Counted from the stretch's first letter, positions 29,916-40,403 are shown. The stretch: DNA of 64,000 bases from Pantoea vagans (GCF_004792415.1 NZ_CP038853.1:2170001-2234000), one strand, 5' to 3'. A program made the numbers and translations. Notes: generated from the sequence alone by a model not told the origin.

Positions 29916-30544
29916 ATCATACCAAACGCACCGAAATCCTTCACCGGCTGCAGCAGAACAATCCGCATCCGACCACCGAGCTGAACTTCAGCTCGCCGTT
30001 TGAGCTGCTGATTGCGGTACTGCTCTCGGCGCAGGCGACCGATGTCAGCGTGAACAAGGCCACCGCAAAGCTCTATCCGGTGGCCAACACGCCCGCTGCG
30101 ATGCTGGCGCTGGGCGTGGATGGCGTAAAGGAATACATCAAAACCATCGGCCTGTTTAACAGCAAAGCGGAAAATGTGATTAAGACCTGCCGCATTCTGC
30201 TGGAGCAGCACAACGGCGAAGTGCCGGAAGATCGTGCGGCGCTGGAAGCCCTGCCCGGTGTAGGCCGTAAAACCGCTAATGTGGTGCTCAATACCGCCTT
30301 TGGCTGGCCGACGATTGCCGTTGATACCCATATTTTTCGCGTCAGTAACCGCACGAAATTTGCGCCGGGTAAGAATGTGGAAGAGGTGGAACAGAAGCTG
30401 CTGAAGGTGGTTCCGGCTGCCTATAAGGTTGACTGTCACCACTGGCTGATTCTGCACGGCCGCTACACCTGCGTGGCGCGCAAACCGCGCTGCGGCTCCT
30501 GCCTGATTGAAGACCTCTGCGAGTATCCCGACAAAGTTGAGTGA
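29912..30544 (+). CDS. nth: Endonuclease III
   Basis: DNA glycosylase/AP lyase removing oxidised pyrimidines (base excision repair). 210 residues. Helix-hairpin-helix [13 protein letters not shown] contains catalytic Lys120, Asp138 is in AVDTHIFRV, and the [4Fe-4S] ligands follow C-x6-C-x2-C-x5-C in [17 protein letters not shown]. The start is GTG, overlapping the rsxE stop as GTGTGA. Its place as the last gene of the rsx operon is as in E. coli, joining SoxR reset with oxidative DNA repair. Confidence 0.97.
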   Translation: MNHTKRTEILHRLQQNNPHPTTELNFSSPFELLIAVLLSAQATDVSVNKATAKLYPVANTPAAMLALGVDGVKEYIKTIGLFNSKAENVIKTCRILLEQHNGEVPEDRAALEALPGVGRKTANVVLNTAFGWPTIAVDTHIFRVSNRTKFAPGKNVEEVEQKLLKVVPAAYKVDCHHWLILHGRYTCVARKPRCGSCLIEDLCEYPDKVE

Positions 30545-30555
30545 TTTGATAACTG

Positions 30556-30576
30556 ACCCGCTGCGGCGGGTTTTTT
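30556..30576 (+). terminator. Rho-independent terminator of rsx-nth
   Basis: ACCCGC-TGCG-GCGGGT type stem followed by TTTTTT (30571-30576). Confidence 0.85.
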
Positions 30577-30748
30577 ATTGTCTGCCTGTGCCCGCTGCGT
30601 GACGTCTTCTGCGCGATCCCCCCTTTTCACCACGCTTTCTGACACGAAGGAATACCGGCACAGTTTGTCGGGTTGTTACATTGATGTTGATGATGGAAAA
30701 TCGCCGCCCCTGACGATAAGAAAATGTTATGACACGGTGAGTAACGTA

Positions 30749-31468
30749 ATGAAGAAAAGTCCTTCTGCTGGAAGGTATCCCCTGCGCCTGTTTCTGGCGC
30801 GGCTCTGGCCACATCCGCTGGCAGTGAGTAAAAAGCATATGGTGATCGCCGGACTGGGTGCGGGCATTGGCCTGGTGCTGACCAGCCTGCTGAGCCACTG
30901 GATGCTGGGCGAACTGAACCTCTGGTTTGTCGCCCCGGTTGGCGCATCAGCTGTCCTGCTTTTTGGTTTGCCTGCCAGTCCGCTGGCGCAGCCGTGGGCA
31001 ATCGTTGGCGGCAACAGCCTGTCAGCGCTGGCAGGCGTCACCGTCAGTCAGCTGATACCCGATCCGGCCATCGCCTGCGGCGTCGCGGCCTGTGTGGCGA
31101 TCCTGCTGATGTTCCAGCTGCGCTGTCTGCATCCGCCGGGCGGCGCGGTGGCGCTGACCGCTATTCTGGGCGGGCCATCGGTGCAGCAGCTGGGTTATCA
31201 GTTTGTCCTGACGCCAGTTCTGCTCAACTCACTGACGCTGGCTCTGCTGGCCCTGCTGTTCAACAATCTGGCCGGTCGCCGCTATCCGCATCCGCTGGCC
31301 CCTGAAGAAGTCAAACCCGAGCCGGTTGACGTGCCGGTCCCGCTGACGCGCGCCGATCTGCATCAGGCTTTACAGGGCGGCGAACTGCTGGATATTGACG
31401 AAGATGATTTGCAGGCACTGCTGCTGCGTGCGGAAGAGATTGCCCAGCGTCGTCAGTTTAGCGGCTGA
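30749..31468 (+). CDS. HPP family membrane protein
   Basis: 239 residues from this ATG. The HPP integral-membrane domain spans roughly residues 25-165, with the eponymous motif in LRCLHPPGGAVALTAILGG (HPP at 128-130) and WFVAPVGASAVLLFGLPASP near 59. A hydrophilic ~70-residue tail (LTRADLHQALQGGELLDIDE) follows; it is too short for the CBS pair found in some members. Function is not established for most of the family; plant and cyanobacterial relatives are nitrite transporters. The frame runs far upstream, but the membrane domain begins after this ATG, which has GGTGAG at suitable distance. Confidence 0.82.
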   Translation: MKKSPSAGRYPLRLFLARLWPHPLAVSKKHMVIAGLGAGIGLVLTSLLSHWMLGELNLWFVAPVGASAVLLFGLPASPLAQPWAIVGGNSLSALAGVTVSQLIPDPAIACGVAACVAILLMFQLRCLHPPGGAVALTAILGGPSVQQLGYQFVLTPVLLNSLTLALLALLFNNLAGRRYPHPLAPEEVKPEPVDVPVPLTRADLHQALQGGELLDIDEDDLQALLLRAEEIAQRRQFSG

Positions 31469-31708
31469 AGCCTGCCTGCTGTTGACGCGTCCCGTTCTGC
31501 CGGCACACTCCGCGTGGCCGAATGACACACACAAGGTTGATCGCTGCCACAGTTTTGCTCAGCCGCTTCGCCTCGCCTTTCCGGTAACATCCTGATAACA
31601 CACCCCTCCAGGCCGGACGCCCATCCGGTCCTGGGCGGATGCCTATAGAGCCCGCCTTTTCAGCGCCCTACACTTTGCTCTTCTTTACGTTTCTTATGAG
31701 GAAGAACG

Positions 31709-33052
31709 ATGGATAGCGCCTTGTCCCCGCAGCACGATGAGCTGATCGCCTCCGCCATCAAAAAATTCTTCACCCATATCATCCCGATGCTGGTGGTGAT
31801 GCTGATCATTAATCAGATCGACCGCGCCAACATTGGCTTTATTAAAGCCGAACTGCGTACCGATGCCGGGATCAGCGCCGCCGCCTTTGGTCTGGGTGCG
31901 GGCCTCTTTTTCATTGGTTATGCGCTGTTTGAAGTGCCGAGTAATCTGATGATGAAACGCTTTGGCGCACGCGTCTGGCTGACACGCATCATGATTACCT
32001 GGGGATTGGTGGTGGTCCTGACCGGATTCGTCACCTCACCCATTCAGTTTTACCTGCTGCGCTTCTTACTCGGCGTCGCCGAAGCGGGCTTCTTTCCCGG
32101 CGTGCTGTTCTATTTCCGTCAGTGGGTGCCGAATGCCTGGCGCGGCCGGGCTACCGCGATGGTCCTGAGTGCCACGGCTGGCGCCTTTCTCTTCTCCGGT
32201 CCGATCACGGGTGCCATCCTGATGATGCACAACTTTCTGGGGATAGCGGGCTGGAAATGGGTGATGTTCCTTGAAGGCGGCGCCTCGGTGCTGGTCGGGA
32301 TCCTCGCCGCCTGGGTGCTGGTATCGCGTCCTGCTGATGCGCGCTGGCTGAGTGATGCAGAGAAACAGGCGCTGGTGCAGCAGCTGAACAGTGAAGAGGC
32401 ACAGCGTGACGCGCTTAATCGCGAGCCGGGCAAAATGTCGCTGTTACGCAATCGCAGCCTGCTGTTCTTCTGCGCAATCTTCTTCACCATGACCATGACC
32501 GGTTATACGCTGGTGTTCTGGCTGCCGCAGATTATTCAACGCATTCAGGGATTCAGCAGTTTTGGCATCGGGATTCTCACCGCCGTGCCCTGGCTGTGCG
32601 CCATTATCGCCATCAACCTGCTGAGCCGCTTTTCAGACCGCCACCGTGACAGACTCGATAAAGCGCTGGGCGTTGCCATGCTGGTCGCCGCCTGTGGCAC
32701 CTTTATGGCCACGCTGGGTTCCCCGTGGTTTGGATTCCTTGCGATGATCGTGGCCTGTATCGGCTCCAAAGTCAGCGCCACCTTTTTCTGGCCGATGCCG
32801 CAGGGAGAACTGCCCGCCTCGATTGTCGCACCGGGCATTGCGCTGGTGAATTCTGTTGGCAATCTTGGCGGCTTCTTCGCACCGACGGTGTTTGGCTATC
32901 TGGAGATGAAGACCGGTTCCACTACCGGCGGCCTCTATGCGCTGACCAGCGTTTCGCTGCTGACCGGGCTGTGGCTGCTGCTGCGCCGCAGGCCATCCCC
33001 GCCTTCCCTTGATCCTATGGAGAATCACCATGTCAGACAGTCCAGTCATTAA
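31709..33052 (+). CDS. MFS transporter, ACS (anion:cation symporter) family
   Basis: 447 residues, twelve predicted membrane helices with a central loop (about 200-245). NQIDRANIGFIKAELRTDAG near residue 31 and LLGVAEAGFFPGVLFYFRQW near 119 are typical of the ACS family, whose members import sugar acids and other carboxylates. The ATG is preceded by GAGGAAGAACG. The next gene overlaps its 3' end and encodes a sugar-acid dehydratase-like enolase, so a hexarate-type substrate is a fair inference. Confidence 0.85.
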   Translation: MDSALSPQHDELIASAIKKFFTHIIPMLVVMLIINQIDRANIGFIKAELRTDAGISAAAFGLGAGLFFIGYALFEVPSNLMMKRFGARVWLTRIMITWGLVVVLTGFVTSPIQFYLLRFLLGVAEAGFFPGVLFYFRQWVPNAWRGRATAMVLSATAGAFLFSGPITGAILMMHNFLGIAGWKWVMFLEGGASVLVGILAAWVLVSRPADARWLSDAEKQALVQQLNSEEAQRDALNREPGKMSLLRNRSLLFFCAIFFTMTMTGYTLVFWLPQIIQRIQGFSSFGIGILTAVPWLCAIIAINLLSRFSDRHRDRLDKALGVAMLVAACGTFMATLGSPWFGFLAMIVACIGSKVSATFFWPMPQGELPASIVAPGIALVNSVGNLGGFFAPTVFGYLEMKTGSTTGGLYALTSVSLLTGLWLLLRRRPSPPSLDPMENHHVRQSSH

Positions 33053-34373
33053 AACAATGCGGGTGGTGCCGGTCGCCGGGTATGACAGCATGCTGCTGAA
33101 CATTGGTGGCGCGCATAACTGCTACTTTACCCGCATCCTGGTGATCCTGACCGATTCCGCAGGCCGTACCGGCGTTGGCGAAAGTCCCTGTCACGCTTCG
33201 ACGCTGGCGCTGCTGGCACGTTTTCGATCGCAGATTGAGGGCAGCGAACTGATGCGGCTGAATGCGACGATCGCCACGCTGTTTGCCAGTGACGCACGCC
33301 ATCAGCAGACCGCGCATACCGATGACATCCACATTCCGCAGATGAACCCGGAGAAGTTCTACAACGCCACCGCGGCGATTGAAGCGGCCCTACTTGATTT
33401 GATGGGCCAGCACCTGAATCTGCCGGTTGCCGAATTACTTGCCAGCGGCAGGCAGCGCGATCGGGTGCCGGTGCTCGGCTATCTGTTCTATATCGCCGAC
33501 CGCAACCTGACCAGCATGAACTATCAGACAGGCCAGTCTGGCGGTGATGCCTGGCTGCAACTGCGCCATGAAAAAGCGATGGATGCGCAAGGCGTAGTGC
33601 GGCTGGCTGAAGCCGCAGCGGAACGCTATGGCTTCCGCGACTTCAAACTCAAGGGCGGCGTACACCACGGCGAAGTAGAGGTAGAGACGGTCAACGCCCT
33701 GCTGCAACGCTTTCCGCAGGCTCGCGTCACGGTCGACCCCAACGCCAGCTGGTCGCTGGACGAAGCCATTTATTATGGTAAACAGCTGGCGGGCCGCATT
33801 CCCTATCTGGAAGATCCCTGTGGCGCGGAACAGGGCTACTCCGGCCGGGAAACGCTGGCCGAGTTTAAACGCGCCACCGGTATTCCGGTCGCCACCAATA
33901 TGATCGCCAATGACTGGCGACAGTTGCAGCATGCGTTACAGCTCAATGCTATCGACATTCCGCTGGCCGATCCGCACTTCTGGACGATGCGCAGTGCGCA
34001 TACCGTGGCGCAGCTCTGTCAGGAGTGGGGGCTGACCACCGGCTGCCATTCAAACAACCACTTTGATGTGTCTCTGGCGATGGTGGCGCATCTGGGGGCG
34101 GCTGCACCCGGCGATCGTCTGACGGCCTTTGATACGCACTGGATCTGGCAGGATGGACAACAGCTGACGCAGCATGCGCCGCAGATTCGGGATGGGCATC
34201 TGGAACTGCCAGAGGGGCCTGGGCTGGGTATTACCCTGAATATGGAACGGGTCGAAGCGGCACATGCCCTCTACAATTCGCTGCCGGATAAAAATCGTAA
34301 CGATGCGCTAGGCATGCAGTTTCTGATTGATAACTGGTCGTTTAACGCCAAACGCCCGGCGCTGCTGCGCTGA
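33030..34373 (+). CDS. Glucarate dehydratase-related protein (enolase superfamily, GudX-like)
   Basis: 447 residues; enolase-superfamily acid-sugar dehydratase closest by eye to E. coli GudX/GudD. Second-half catalytic elements are intact: DFKLKGGVHHG (Lys-x-Lys) near residue 207, VDPNASW near 236, LEDPCGAEQGYSGRE near 261, TNMIANDWRQ near 290, CHSNNHFDVSLAM near 340 (catalytic His) and FDTHWIWQDG. The N-terminal lid differs from GudD: GESPCHASTLALL replaces the GEIPGG motif, so the substrate may not be glucarate. The ATG follows GGAGAATCACC and overlaps the transporter gene by 23 bp. Confidence 0.85.
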   Translation: MSDSPVIKTMRVVPVAGYDSMLLNIGGAHNCYFTRILVILTDSAGRTGVGESPCHASTLALLARFRSQIEGSELMRLNATIATLFASDARHQQTAHTDDIHIPQMNPEKFYNATAAIEAALLDLMGQHLNLPVAELLASGRQRDRVPVLGYLFYIADRNLTSMNYQTGQSGGDAWLQLRHEKAMDAQGVVRLAEAAAERYGFRDFKLKGGVHHGEVEVETVNALLQRFPQARVTVDPNASWSLDEAIYYGKQLAGRIPYLEDPCGAEQGYSGRETLAEFKRATGIPVATNMIANDWRQLQHALQLNAIDIPLADPHFWTMRSAHTVAQLCQEWGLTTGCHSNNHFDVSLAMVAHLGAAAPGDRLTAFDTHWIWQDGQQLTQHAPQIRDGHLELPEGPGLGITLNMERVEAAHALYNSLPDKNRNDALGMQFLIDNWSFNAKRPALLR

Positions 34374-34379
34374 AGAACA

Positions 34380-34406
34380 GCAGCCTGTGACAGTGTCACA
34401 GGCTGC
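34380..34406. terminator. Bidirectional hairpin between convergent genes
   Basis: 13-bp perfect arms GCAGCCTGTGACA/TGTCACAGGCTGC around one base, immediately after the gudX-like stop and just before the end of the opposite-strand gene. No T-run. Confidence 0.6.
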
Positions 34407-34413
34407 CCACTTT

Positions 34414-35109
34414 CTAGCGCTGCGCCAGCGCCGCCTGCATCCAGGCAATCACCAGCGGAGACTCTTTTTCCTGCAGCGCAGCGCGTTCTGACTGGAACAG
34501 GGTGGCAACAAAGAAAGGATGATCCGGCAGCTCCACACCGCGTACGTCCCCCGCTTCATCCCAGGCAGTAATACGCAGGGTGTTATCGCCCAGCGCCGCG
34601 CTGAATTCCGGGTTGACGCCAAAGTTACAGTGATAGCCTTCATCGCTGTCCAGCGTGCCGTAGGCCGCAGCAATACGTGAACCGGGTTCGAACCTGACCG
34701 CGCCGCGCTGCTCCACCAGCGAGCAGCTCAGCGGGGCTATGACCATGCGCCCGCCGGTGTCGGTTTCGGCATGACTCGCATCGTGCCAGCCCAGTACATT
34801 GCGCGCATACTCGATGACCGCATACTGGAATCCCCCGCACGACCCCAGGAAAGGCTTTCCGCTTTCCCGCGCCCAGCGAATGGTGTCAAAAACGGCCTCA
34901 TCATTATGGTAGGGACTGCCAGGCACGACCCAGACCGCGTCACTGCGCCTGAGGTCGGATTCAGCGAGTTTTTCGCTGGCAATCCATTCAGCTTCAACCG
35001 TAATGTTCAGCAAGCGGGCAGCACGTTCAATAGCAAGAGGAATGGCCTGATGGGCAACCGCATCGGCGCGGTAGTCACCAGCCAGAGATAAACGCAGGGG
35101 GGACGACAT
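34414..35109 (-). CDS. CTP synthase C-terminal region-related (GATase1-like) protein
   Basis: 231-residue stand-alone relative of the glutamine amidotransferase domain of CTP synthase. IPLAIERAARLLNITVEAEW near residue 23 and VVPGSPYHNDEAVFDTIRWA near 61 follow the family; the nucleophile elbow is GSCGGFQYA with Cys91. Near the C-terminus HPFFVATLFQSER occupies the place of the CTP synthase sequence HPFFVATQFHPEF: Glu207 is kept but the catalytic His is replaced by Gln205, so ordinary glutaminase chemistry is doubtful. Substrate unknown. ATG 35109 has a weak ribosome site (AAGGATCTGTTT). Confidence 0.75.
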   Translation of the reverse strand: MSSPLRLSLAGDYRADAVAHQAIPLAIERAARLLNITVEAEWIASEKLAESDLRRSDAVWVVPGSPYHNDEAVFDTIRWARESGKPFLGSCGGFQYAVIEYARNVLGWHDASHAETDTGGRMVIAPLSCSLVEQRGAVRFEPGSRIAAAYGTLDSDEGYHCNFGVNPEFSAALGDNTLRITAWDEAGDVRGVELPDHPFFVATLFQSERAALQEKESPLVIAWMQAALAQR

Positions 35110-35789
35110 AAACAGATCCTTCTCGGGGAAATTGAGAGGTTACAGGAATGTTAATTTCAAGTCGAGCATCCTGAACGCCGCGTCATAATGCTGCCACTCG
35201 GTACAGAGACCATCACCCCTTCACCAGAGCCTGCTCCCCATTTCTTCTGCGGAAACTTTTTGCCGGTTTATGCTGCCGGCAGGCTTTTCAGCTTCCCTGC
35301 GCAGCAACGCAATCGGTTTCTTGTTTTGCTTTCTGAATTAAATCGCGGGTTTGTGCTCTCGATCAGCAATTGTATGCTTTGCCGCCAAAGGGGACGCGTT
35401 AACGTTTATTTTTTCGTCACATTGCCTGGATAATGGCCTGAAACCTCCTGTAAATGCTGCTGATAAAATCTGCGGCAAACGTTTCATCTGAATTATTCTC
35501 CATTAGCAGTTAATGTTAAATTCATCCAGCGCCTCGCTCGCATTCAGTTGATTTATACTGATATGCTCTTTTTCATCAATATTAAAATCTGATCAACAGT
35601 TTGTTATAAGGTTTTTAACCCTGGATTATCAGCTCAGGCCGGTTGTCAGAAAATTCTTGCCCTGTCGCCCGTAATCAGCCAAATTAGTCGCCGCTTTTCC
35701 CTTCTAATAACAATCTCGCGCATGAAAAACTCACATGACGCGGACTTAATTGCTGTCCCGAAACAGGGTATGAAAAAACTGAGGTACAT
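35110..35789. other. 680-bp gap upstream of dtpA
   Basis: No gene supported; the open frame at 35188-35433 has no homology that I recognise or ribosome site. The part nearest dtpA is AT-rich (35440-35640) and probably holds its promoter and regulator sites; E. coli dtpA (tppB) responds to OmpR, but I could not assign an OmpR site. A small palindrome CTGCCGGCAG lies near 35274. Confidence 0.5.
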
Positions 35790-37271
35790 GTGTCAACTGC
35801 AAACAAACACACTGATGAGGCTGTCAGTCTCAATGCGTTTAAACAGCCGAAGGCGTTCTACTTAATCTTCTCGATTGAGTTATGGGAACGTTTTGGCTTC
35901 TATGGCCTGCAGGCCATTATGGCGGTTTACCTGGTGAAGCAACTGGGATTGTCTGAATCAGACTCCATCACCCTGTTCTCTTCATTCAGCGCGCTGGTTT
36001 ATGGACTCGTCGCCATTGGCGGCTGGCTCGGCGATAAAGTGCTGGGCACCAAACGTGTGATTGTGCTAGGCGTGCTGGTACTGGCACTGGGTTATGCGCT
36101 GGTAGCATTCTCCGGTCATAACGTCAGCATCGTCTATATCGGTATGGCGACCATCGCCGTGGGCAGCGGACTGTTCAAAGCGAACCCCTCTTCGCTGCTC
36201 TCCACCTGCTACGACAAAGATGATCCGCGTATCGATGGTGCCTTCACCATGTTCTATATGTCGATCAACATCGGTTCACTGTTTTCGATGATGCTCACCC
36301 CGTGGTTAGCGGCGAAATATGGTTACAGCGTTGCCTTCTCGCTGTGCGTTATCGGTCTGATCATTACCCTCTTTAACTTCCTGTTCTGCAAACGCATGGT
36401 TAAGGATTACGGTTCTAAGCCCGACTTTGCACCGCTGCAGGTCGGAAAACTGCTGATGACGCTGGTTGGCGTTGTAGTGCTGATCGCACTGGCGAACTGG
36501 ATGCTGCATCATCAGGTCATTGCACGCCTGGTGCTGGCTGTAATTGCGCTGGGTATCGTGCTGGTGTTTGCCAAAGAGGCCTTTGCACTGCAGGGCGCAG
36601 CGCGCCGTAAAATGATTGTGGCCTTCCTGCTGATGGTCGAAGCGATTCTGTTCTTCGTGCTCTATATGCAGATGCCAACGTCACTCAACTTCTTTGCTAT
36701 CCGCAACGTTGAGCACACGATTCTCGGCATTACCTTTGCGCCCGAGCAGTTCCAGGCGCTGAACCCGTTCTGGATCATGCTGGCCAGTCCGCTGCTGGCG
36801 GCGCTCTACAACAAGCTGGGCGATAAGCTGCCGATGCCGCATAAGTTTGCCTTTGGTATGGTGCTCTGCTCCGCTGCGTTCCTGGTGCTGCCGGTGGGCG
36901 CGAAGTTTGCCAGCGATGCCGGTATCGTTTCTGTTAACTGGCTGATCCTGAGTTATGCGCTGCAGAGTATCGGTGAACTGATGATCTCCGGCCTCGGCCT
37001 GGCGATGGTTGCGCAGCTGGTGCCTCAGCGTCTGATGGGCTTTATCATGGGCTCCTGGTTCCTGACCACCGCAGGCGCGGCGGTCATTGCCGGTAAAGTG
37101 GCCAACCTGATGGCGGTGCCTGAAAACGTGACCGACCCGCTGATTTCGCTGGCGACCTACAGCCGCGTATTCCAGCAGATTGGTATCGTAACCGCTGTCA
37201 TCGCTCTGCTGATGCTGATTACGGCGCCGTTGCTGAACCGTATGACGCAGGATCCTGACGCGAAAAAATAA
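35790..37271 (+). CDS. dtpA: Dipeptide/tripeptide permease DtpA
   Basis: Proton-coupled peptide importer of the POT/PTR2 family, 493 residues, about fourteen hydrophobic segments. [20 protein letters not shown] contains the family's ExxERFxYYG-like proton-coupling motif ([10 protein letters not shown]), and [20 protein letters not shown] is the PTR2 signature. The start is GTG (GTGTCAACTGC), as in E. coli, preceded by TGAGGTACAT. It is followed by a terminator and gstA. Confidence 0.95.
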   Translation: MSTANKHTDEAVSLNAFKQPKAFYLIFSIELWERFGFYGLQAIMAVYLVKQLGLSESDSITLFSSFSALVYGLVAIGGWLGDKVLGTKRVIVLGVLVLALGYALVAFSGHNVSIVYIGMATIAVGSGLFKANPSSLLSTCYDKDDPRIDGAFTMFYMSINIGSLFSMMLTPWLAAKYGYSVAFSLCVIGLIITLFNFLFCKRMVKDYGSKPDFAPLQVGKLLMTLVGVVVLIALANWMLHHQVIARLVLAVIALGIVLVFAKEAFALQGAARRKMIVAFLLMVEAILFFVLYMQMPTSLNFFAIRNVEHTILGITFAPEQFQALNPFWIMLASPLLAALYNKLGDKLPMPHKFAFGMVLCSAAFLVLPVGAKFASDAGIVSVNWLILSYALQSIGELMISGLGLAMVAQLVPQRLMGFIMGSWFLTTAGAAVIAGKVANLMAVPENVTDPLISLATYSRVFQQIGIVTAVIALLMLITAPLLNRMTQDPDAKK

Positions 37272-37304
37272 CGTGCAGGCGTCATCGCTGCCGTGACACG
37301 AATC

Positions 37305-37328
37305 AGCCGGGCTCTGCCCGGCTTTTTT
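37305..37328 (+). terminator. Rho-independent terminator of dtpA
   Basis: AGCCGGGC-TCT-GCCCGGCT (37305-37323) followed by a T-run to 37328. Confidence 0.92.
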
Positions 37329-37433
37329 TATTGCTGACCCTTTCCCCTCATCGATCCCTGATCCTTATCACTGGTAATTCCACCCTGAGCCTTTACTATG
37401 CTGTGATCCCATTGCAACAAGGAGTACATGGTC

Positions 37434-38039
37434 ATGAAACTGTTTTGCAAAGCAGGAGCCTGCTCTCTTTCTCCCCACATTGTTATGCGCGAATGCGGGC
37501 TGGACTTCACGCAGGTGAGTGTTGATCTGGCCACAAAACTCACTGAACGGGGCGATGATTTCCGCCAGATTAACCCTAAAGGCCAGGTGCCCGCGCTGCA
37601 GCTCAGCGACGGCACCGTGCTGACGGAAGGTGTTGCCATTGTGCAGTACCTGGCAGATCTCAAGCCCGATCGCCATCTGCTGGCACCGGTCGGCAGCCTG
37701 ACGCGTTATCACACCGTGGAGTGGCTCAGCTTCATCGGCAGCGAGCTGCACAAAAGCTTTGGGCCGCTGTTTCGTCCCGGTTACTCCGATGAGGTGAAAG
37801 CACAGACGCGCAGCCAGCTGGAAGCGAAATTCCGCTATGTCGATGCGTCACTGCGCGACAGACAGTGGCTGATGGGGCTGCATTTCAGCGTGGCGGATGC
37901 GTATCTGTTTGTGGTGACGCGCTGGGCAAAAGCGCTGGGACTGGATCTGTCCGGCTTTACGGCGCTGGAGGCGTGGTTTGATCGCGTTGCCGAACGTCCT
38001 GCGGTGCAGGCGGCGCTGAAAGCGGAAGGCTTAGCCTGA
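37434..38039 (+). CDS. gstA: Glutathione S-transferase GstA
   Basis: Beta-class glutathione transferase, cytosolic, detoxification. 201 residues, same as E. coli. The class-specific Cys10 is present in [20 protein letters not shown]; the cis-Pro motif is NPKGQVPAL, with [13 protein letters not shown] closing the N-terminal thioredoxin-like domain. The frame also has an ATG two codons earlier (37428), but GGAG is only 3 bases from that and 9 bases from 37434. Convergent with pdxY. Confidence 0.93.
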   Translation: MKLFCKAGACSLSPHIVMRECGLDFTQVSVDLATKLTERGDDFRQINPKGQVPALQLSDGTVLTEGVAIVQYLADLKPDRHLLAPVGSLTRYHTVEWLSFIGSELHKSFGPLFRPGYSDEVKAQTRSQLEAKFRYVDASLRDRQWLMGLHFSVADAYLFVVTRWAKALGLDLSGFTALEAWFDRVAERPAVQAALKAEGLA

Positions 38040-38045
38040 GTGAAC

Positions 38046-38068
38046 AGGGCCGGTTAACCGGCCCTTTT
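38046..38068. terminator. Bidirectional terminator between gstA and pdxY
   Basis: Perfect palindrome AGGGCCGGTTAACCGGCCCT (38046-38065) followed by TTTT on the plus strand, right after gstA and 4 bp from the pdxY end. Confidence 0.75.
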
Positions 38069-38071
38069 GCA

Positions 38072-38932
38072 TTACAGCTTTTCTGCCGCGAAATGCTGCG
38101 TCGGACTGGCAATGGCATCCTGGGCCGCCACCAGCTGCAGCTCATACTCGCCCATCTGATGGGTTTTCAGCATCACCTCATAGACCGCCGCAGTGACGTG
38201 CTCCAGCGCATCCTGCAATGATTTGCCGTGCAGCAGATTCACCAGCAGCAGACCGCTGGTGAGATCGCCCACGCCGACCGGCTGACGCACACCAAAATCG
38301 ACCAGCGGACGGCTGATGTGCCAGGCGTCTTCCGCCGTTACCAGCAGCATCTCAAAGCGATCGCTGCGACGACCGGCGCGCGCCAGGTGCTTCACCAGCA
38401 CCACGCGTGGTCCCTGGGCAATCAGCGCCCGCGCCGCATCGACTGCTGCGTCGACGTCGGTAACGGTGCGTTCGCTCAGCATCTCCAGCTCAAGCAGATT
38501 CGGGGCGATAATGTCGCTGGCCGGCATCGCCATTTTGCAGTGAAACTCCGCCACGCCGGGTGCCACGATGCAGCCTTTCTCGGGGTGACCCATCACCGGA
38601 TCGCAGAAGTACCAGGCATTCGGGTTAGCTGCTTTGACCTGCCGAACAATCTGCAGAATCTGCTCGCCCTGCTCTGCCGAACCCAGATAGCCGCTCAGCA
38701 CCGCGTCACAGGTCTTCAGGCGGTCAATATCCGCAATACCTTTAACGATGTCGGTTAAATGCGTTGCAGGCATCACCGTGCCGGTCCAGTGGCCATATTG
38801 TGTATGGTTGGAAAACTGCACGGTATTCAGCGGCCAGACGTTTGCCCCCAGGCGGCGCATCGGAAACTCAGCCGCCGCGTTACCGGCGTGACCAAAAACA
38901 ACGTGCGACTGAATCGCTAAAATATTTTTCAC
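38072..38932 (-). CDS. pdxY: Pyridoxal kinase PdxY
   Basis: Phosphorylates pyridoxal in the B6 salvage route; 286 residues. Ribokinase-like fold: [20 protein letters not shown] start, [18 protein letters not shown] near residue 110 and the anion-hole/catalytic region [19 protein letters not shown] near 218 with the Asp base. Third gene of the conserved pdxH-tyrS-pdxY series; a terminator-like hairpin separates it from tyrS. Confidence 0.95.
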   Translation of the reverse strand: MKNILAIQSHVVFGHAGNAAAEFPMRRLGANVWPLNTVQFSNHTQYGHWTGTVMPATHLTDIVKGIADIDRLKTCDAVLSGYLGSAEQGEQILQIVRQVKAANPNAWYFCDPVMGHPEKGCIVAPGVAEFHCKMAMPASDIIAPNLLELEMLSERTVTDVDAAVDAARALIAQGPRVVLVKHLARAGRRSDRFEMLLVTAEDAWHISRPLVDFGVRQPVGVGDLTSGLLLVNLLHGKSLQDALEHVTAAVYEVMLKTHQMGEYELQLVAAQDAIASPTQHFAAEKL

Positions 38933-38957
38933 TTGTTTGCCCTGTCCTGCCTTGCCA

Positions 38958-38982
38958 TAAAAAAGGGCCGGAAACCGGCCCT
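38958..38982 (-). terminator. Terminator/attenuator between tyrS and pdxY
   Basis: AGGGCCGG-TTT-CCGGCCCT on the minus strand followed by TTTTT. Probably partial, so pdxY is read at lower level from the tyrS promoter. Confidence 0.8.
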
Positions 38983-38988
38983 GAAATC

Positions 38989-40263
38989 TTACTGCCAGTT
39001 AATCAGGCAGTAATGTTTCTTGCCGCGACGCAGCAGCGTAAAGCGGTTAAACAGTTTGTCGCTGTCGCTGAAGCGGTATTCCGCATCAGACTGCTTTTCA
39101 CCATTCAGAGAAACGGCATTGGAGCCGATCATGGTGCGTGCCTGACCGCGAGACGGCACCAGCTCAGCTTTCACCAGCGCCTGCTGCAGATCGTCGTCAG
39201 CGCCCAGCACGATAGTGGGCATACCATCCTGCGCCAGCTGTTCAAAATCGGCTTCGGTCATGTCGCTTACGGAGCCTGAGAAGAGGCTGGCCGTAATACG
39301 TTTTGCCGCCGACAGACCCGCTTCGCCATGCACCAGACGCGTTACCTGCTCAGCCAGTACATACTGCGCACGTGGCGCGGTGCCGCTGTTTTTGTCCTCT
39401 TCTTCCAGCGCGTTGATCTCTTCAATGCTCAGGAAAGTGAAGAACTTCAGGAAGCGATAGACGTCAGCATCCGCGGTGTTGATCCAGAACTGATAGAACT
39501 TGTACGGGCTGGTTTTCTTCGCATCCAGCCAGACTGCGCCACCTTCAGTTTTACCGAATTTGGTGCCGTCAGACTTAGTGATCAGCGGAACGGTCAGGCC
39601 AAACACCTGGTTCTGATGCAGACGACGGGTCAGGTCGATACCGGAGGTAATGTTACCCCACTGATCGGAACCGCCAATCTGCAGCGATACGCCGTGACGC
39701 TCGTTCAGGCAGGCAAAGTCATAGCCCTGCAGCAGATTGTAGGAAAACTCGGTAAAGGAGATACCCTGATCGTCACGGTTAAGACGCTGCTTCACCGCTT
39801 CTTTATTGATCATCTGGTTAACGGAGAAGTGTTTACCGATATCCCGCAGGAAGGTCAGCACGTTCATGCTGCCAAACCAGTCGTAGTTGTTGGCGGCGAT
39901 GGCGCTGTTGCTGCCGCAATCGAAGTCCAGGAATGGCGCCACCTGCTGGCGGATCTTCTCAACCCATTCGTTGACGGTGTCGCTGGTATTAAGTTTACGC
40001 TCTGCGGCTTTAAAGCTCGGGTCGCCAATCAGGCCGGTTGCACCCCCGACCAGCGCCACCGGCTGATGGCCGGCATCCTGAAAACGCTTCAGGCAGAGCA
40101 GCGGTACCAGATGGCCCAAATGCAAGCTGTCAGCAGTGGGGTCAAAGCCGCAATAGAGCGAAATTGGCCCCTGCGCCAGTTTCTCTGTTAACGCGTCTTC
40201 ATCCGTCACCTGGGCGATAAGGCCCCTCTCCTGCAATTGTTGTATCAGGTTACTGCTGGTCAT
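38989..40263 (-). CDS. tyrS: Tyrosyl-tRNA synthetase
   Basis: Class I aminoacyl-tRNA synthetase charging tRNA-Tyr; 424 residues, as in E. coli. HIGH-type motif LHLGHLVPL near residue 47, KMSKS-type motif KFGKTEGG near 235, and a C-terminal S4 RNA-binding domain ([20 protein letters not shown]). The frame extends 14 codons upstream, but ATG 40263 with GGAGTCAGTA fits the family start MASSN/MTSSN. Between pdxH (140 bp upstream) and pdxY. Confidence 0.97.
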   Translation of the reverse strand: MTSSNLIQQLQERGLIAQVTDEDALTEKLAQGPISLYCGFDPTADSLHLGHLVPLLCLKRFQDAGHQPVALVGGATGLIGDPSFKAAERKLNTSDTVNEWVEKIRQQVAPFLDFDCGSNSAIAANNYDWFGSMNVLTFLRDIGKHFSVNQMINKEAVKQRLNRDDQGISFTEFSYNLLQGYDFACLNERHGVSLQIGGSDQWGNITSGIDLTRRLHQNQVFGLTVPLITKSDGTKFGKTEGGAVWLDAKKTSPYKFYQFWINTADADVYRFLKFFTFLSIEEINALEEEDKNSGTAPRAQYVLAEQVTRLVHGEAGLSAAKRITASLFSGSVSDMTEADFEQLAQDGMPTIVLGADDDLQQALVKAELVPSRGQARTMIGSNAVSLNGEKQSDAEYRFSDSDKLFNRFTLLRRGKKHYCLINWQ

Positions 40264-40403
40264 TACTGACTCCAAATTGATCAGACTGCACCTATGCTGG
40301 TACACAGCTTTCCGCTGAGTTGCGGAATCGAAAAAAATGAGGGCTATAGCATAAAGCGCTGACGCCTTCTGTGCCAGCGCTGATAGGGGGAAATCATGCA
40401 GAT

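Noticed and set aside
35188..35433. 81-codon frame upstream of dtpA
   Set aside because: No ribosome site or homology, Cys-rich random-looking translation; treated as part of the non-coding gap.
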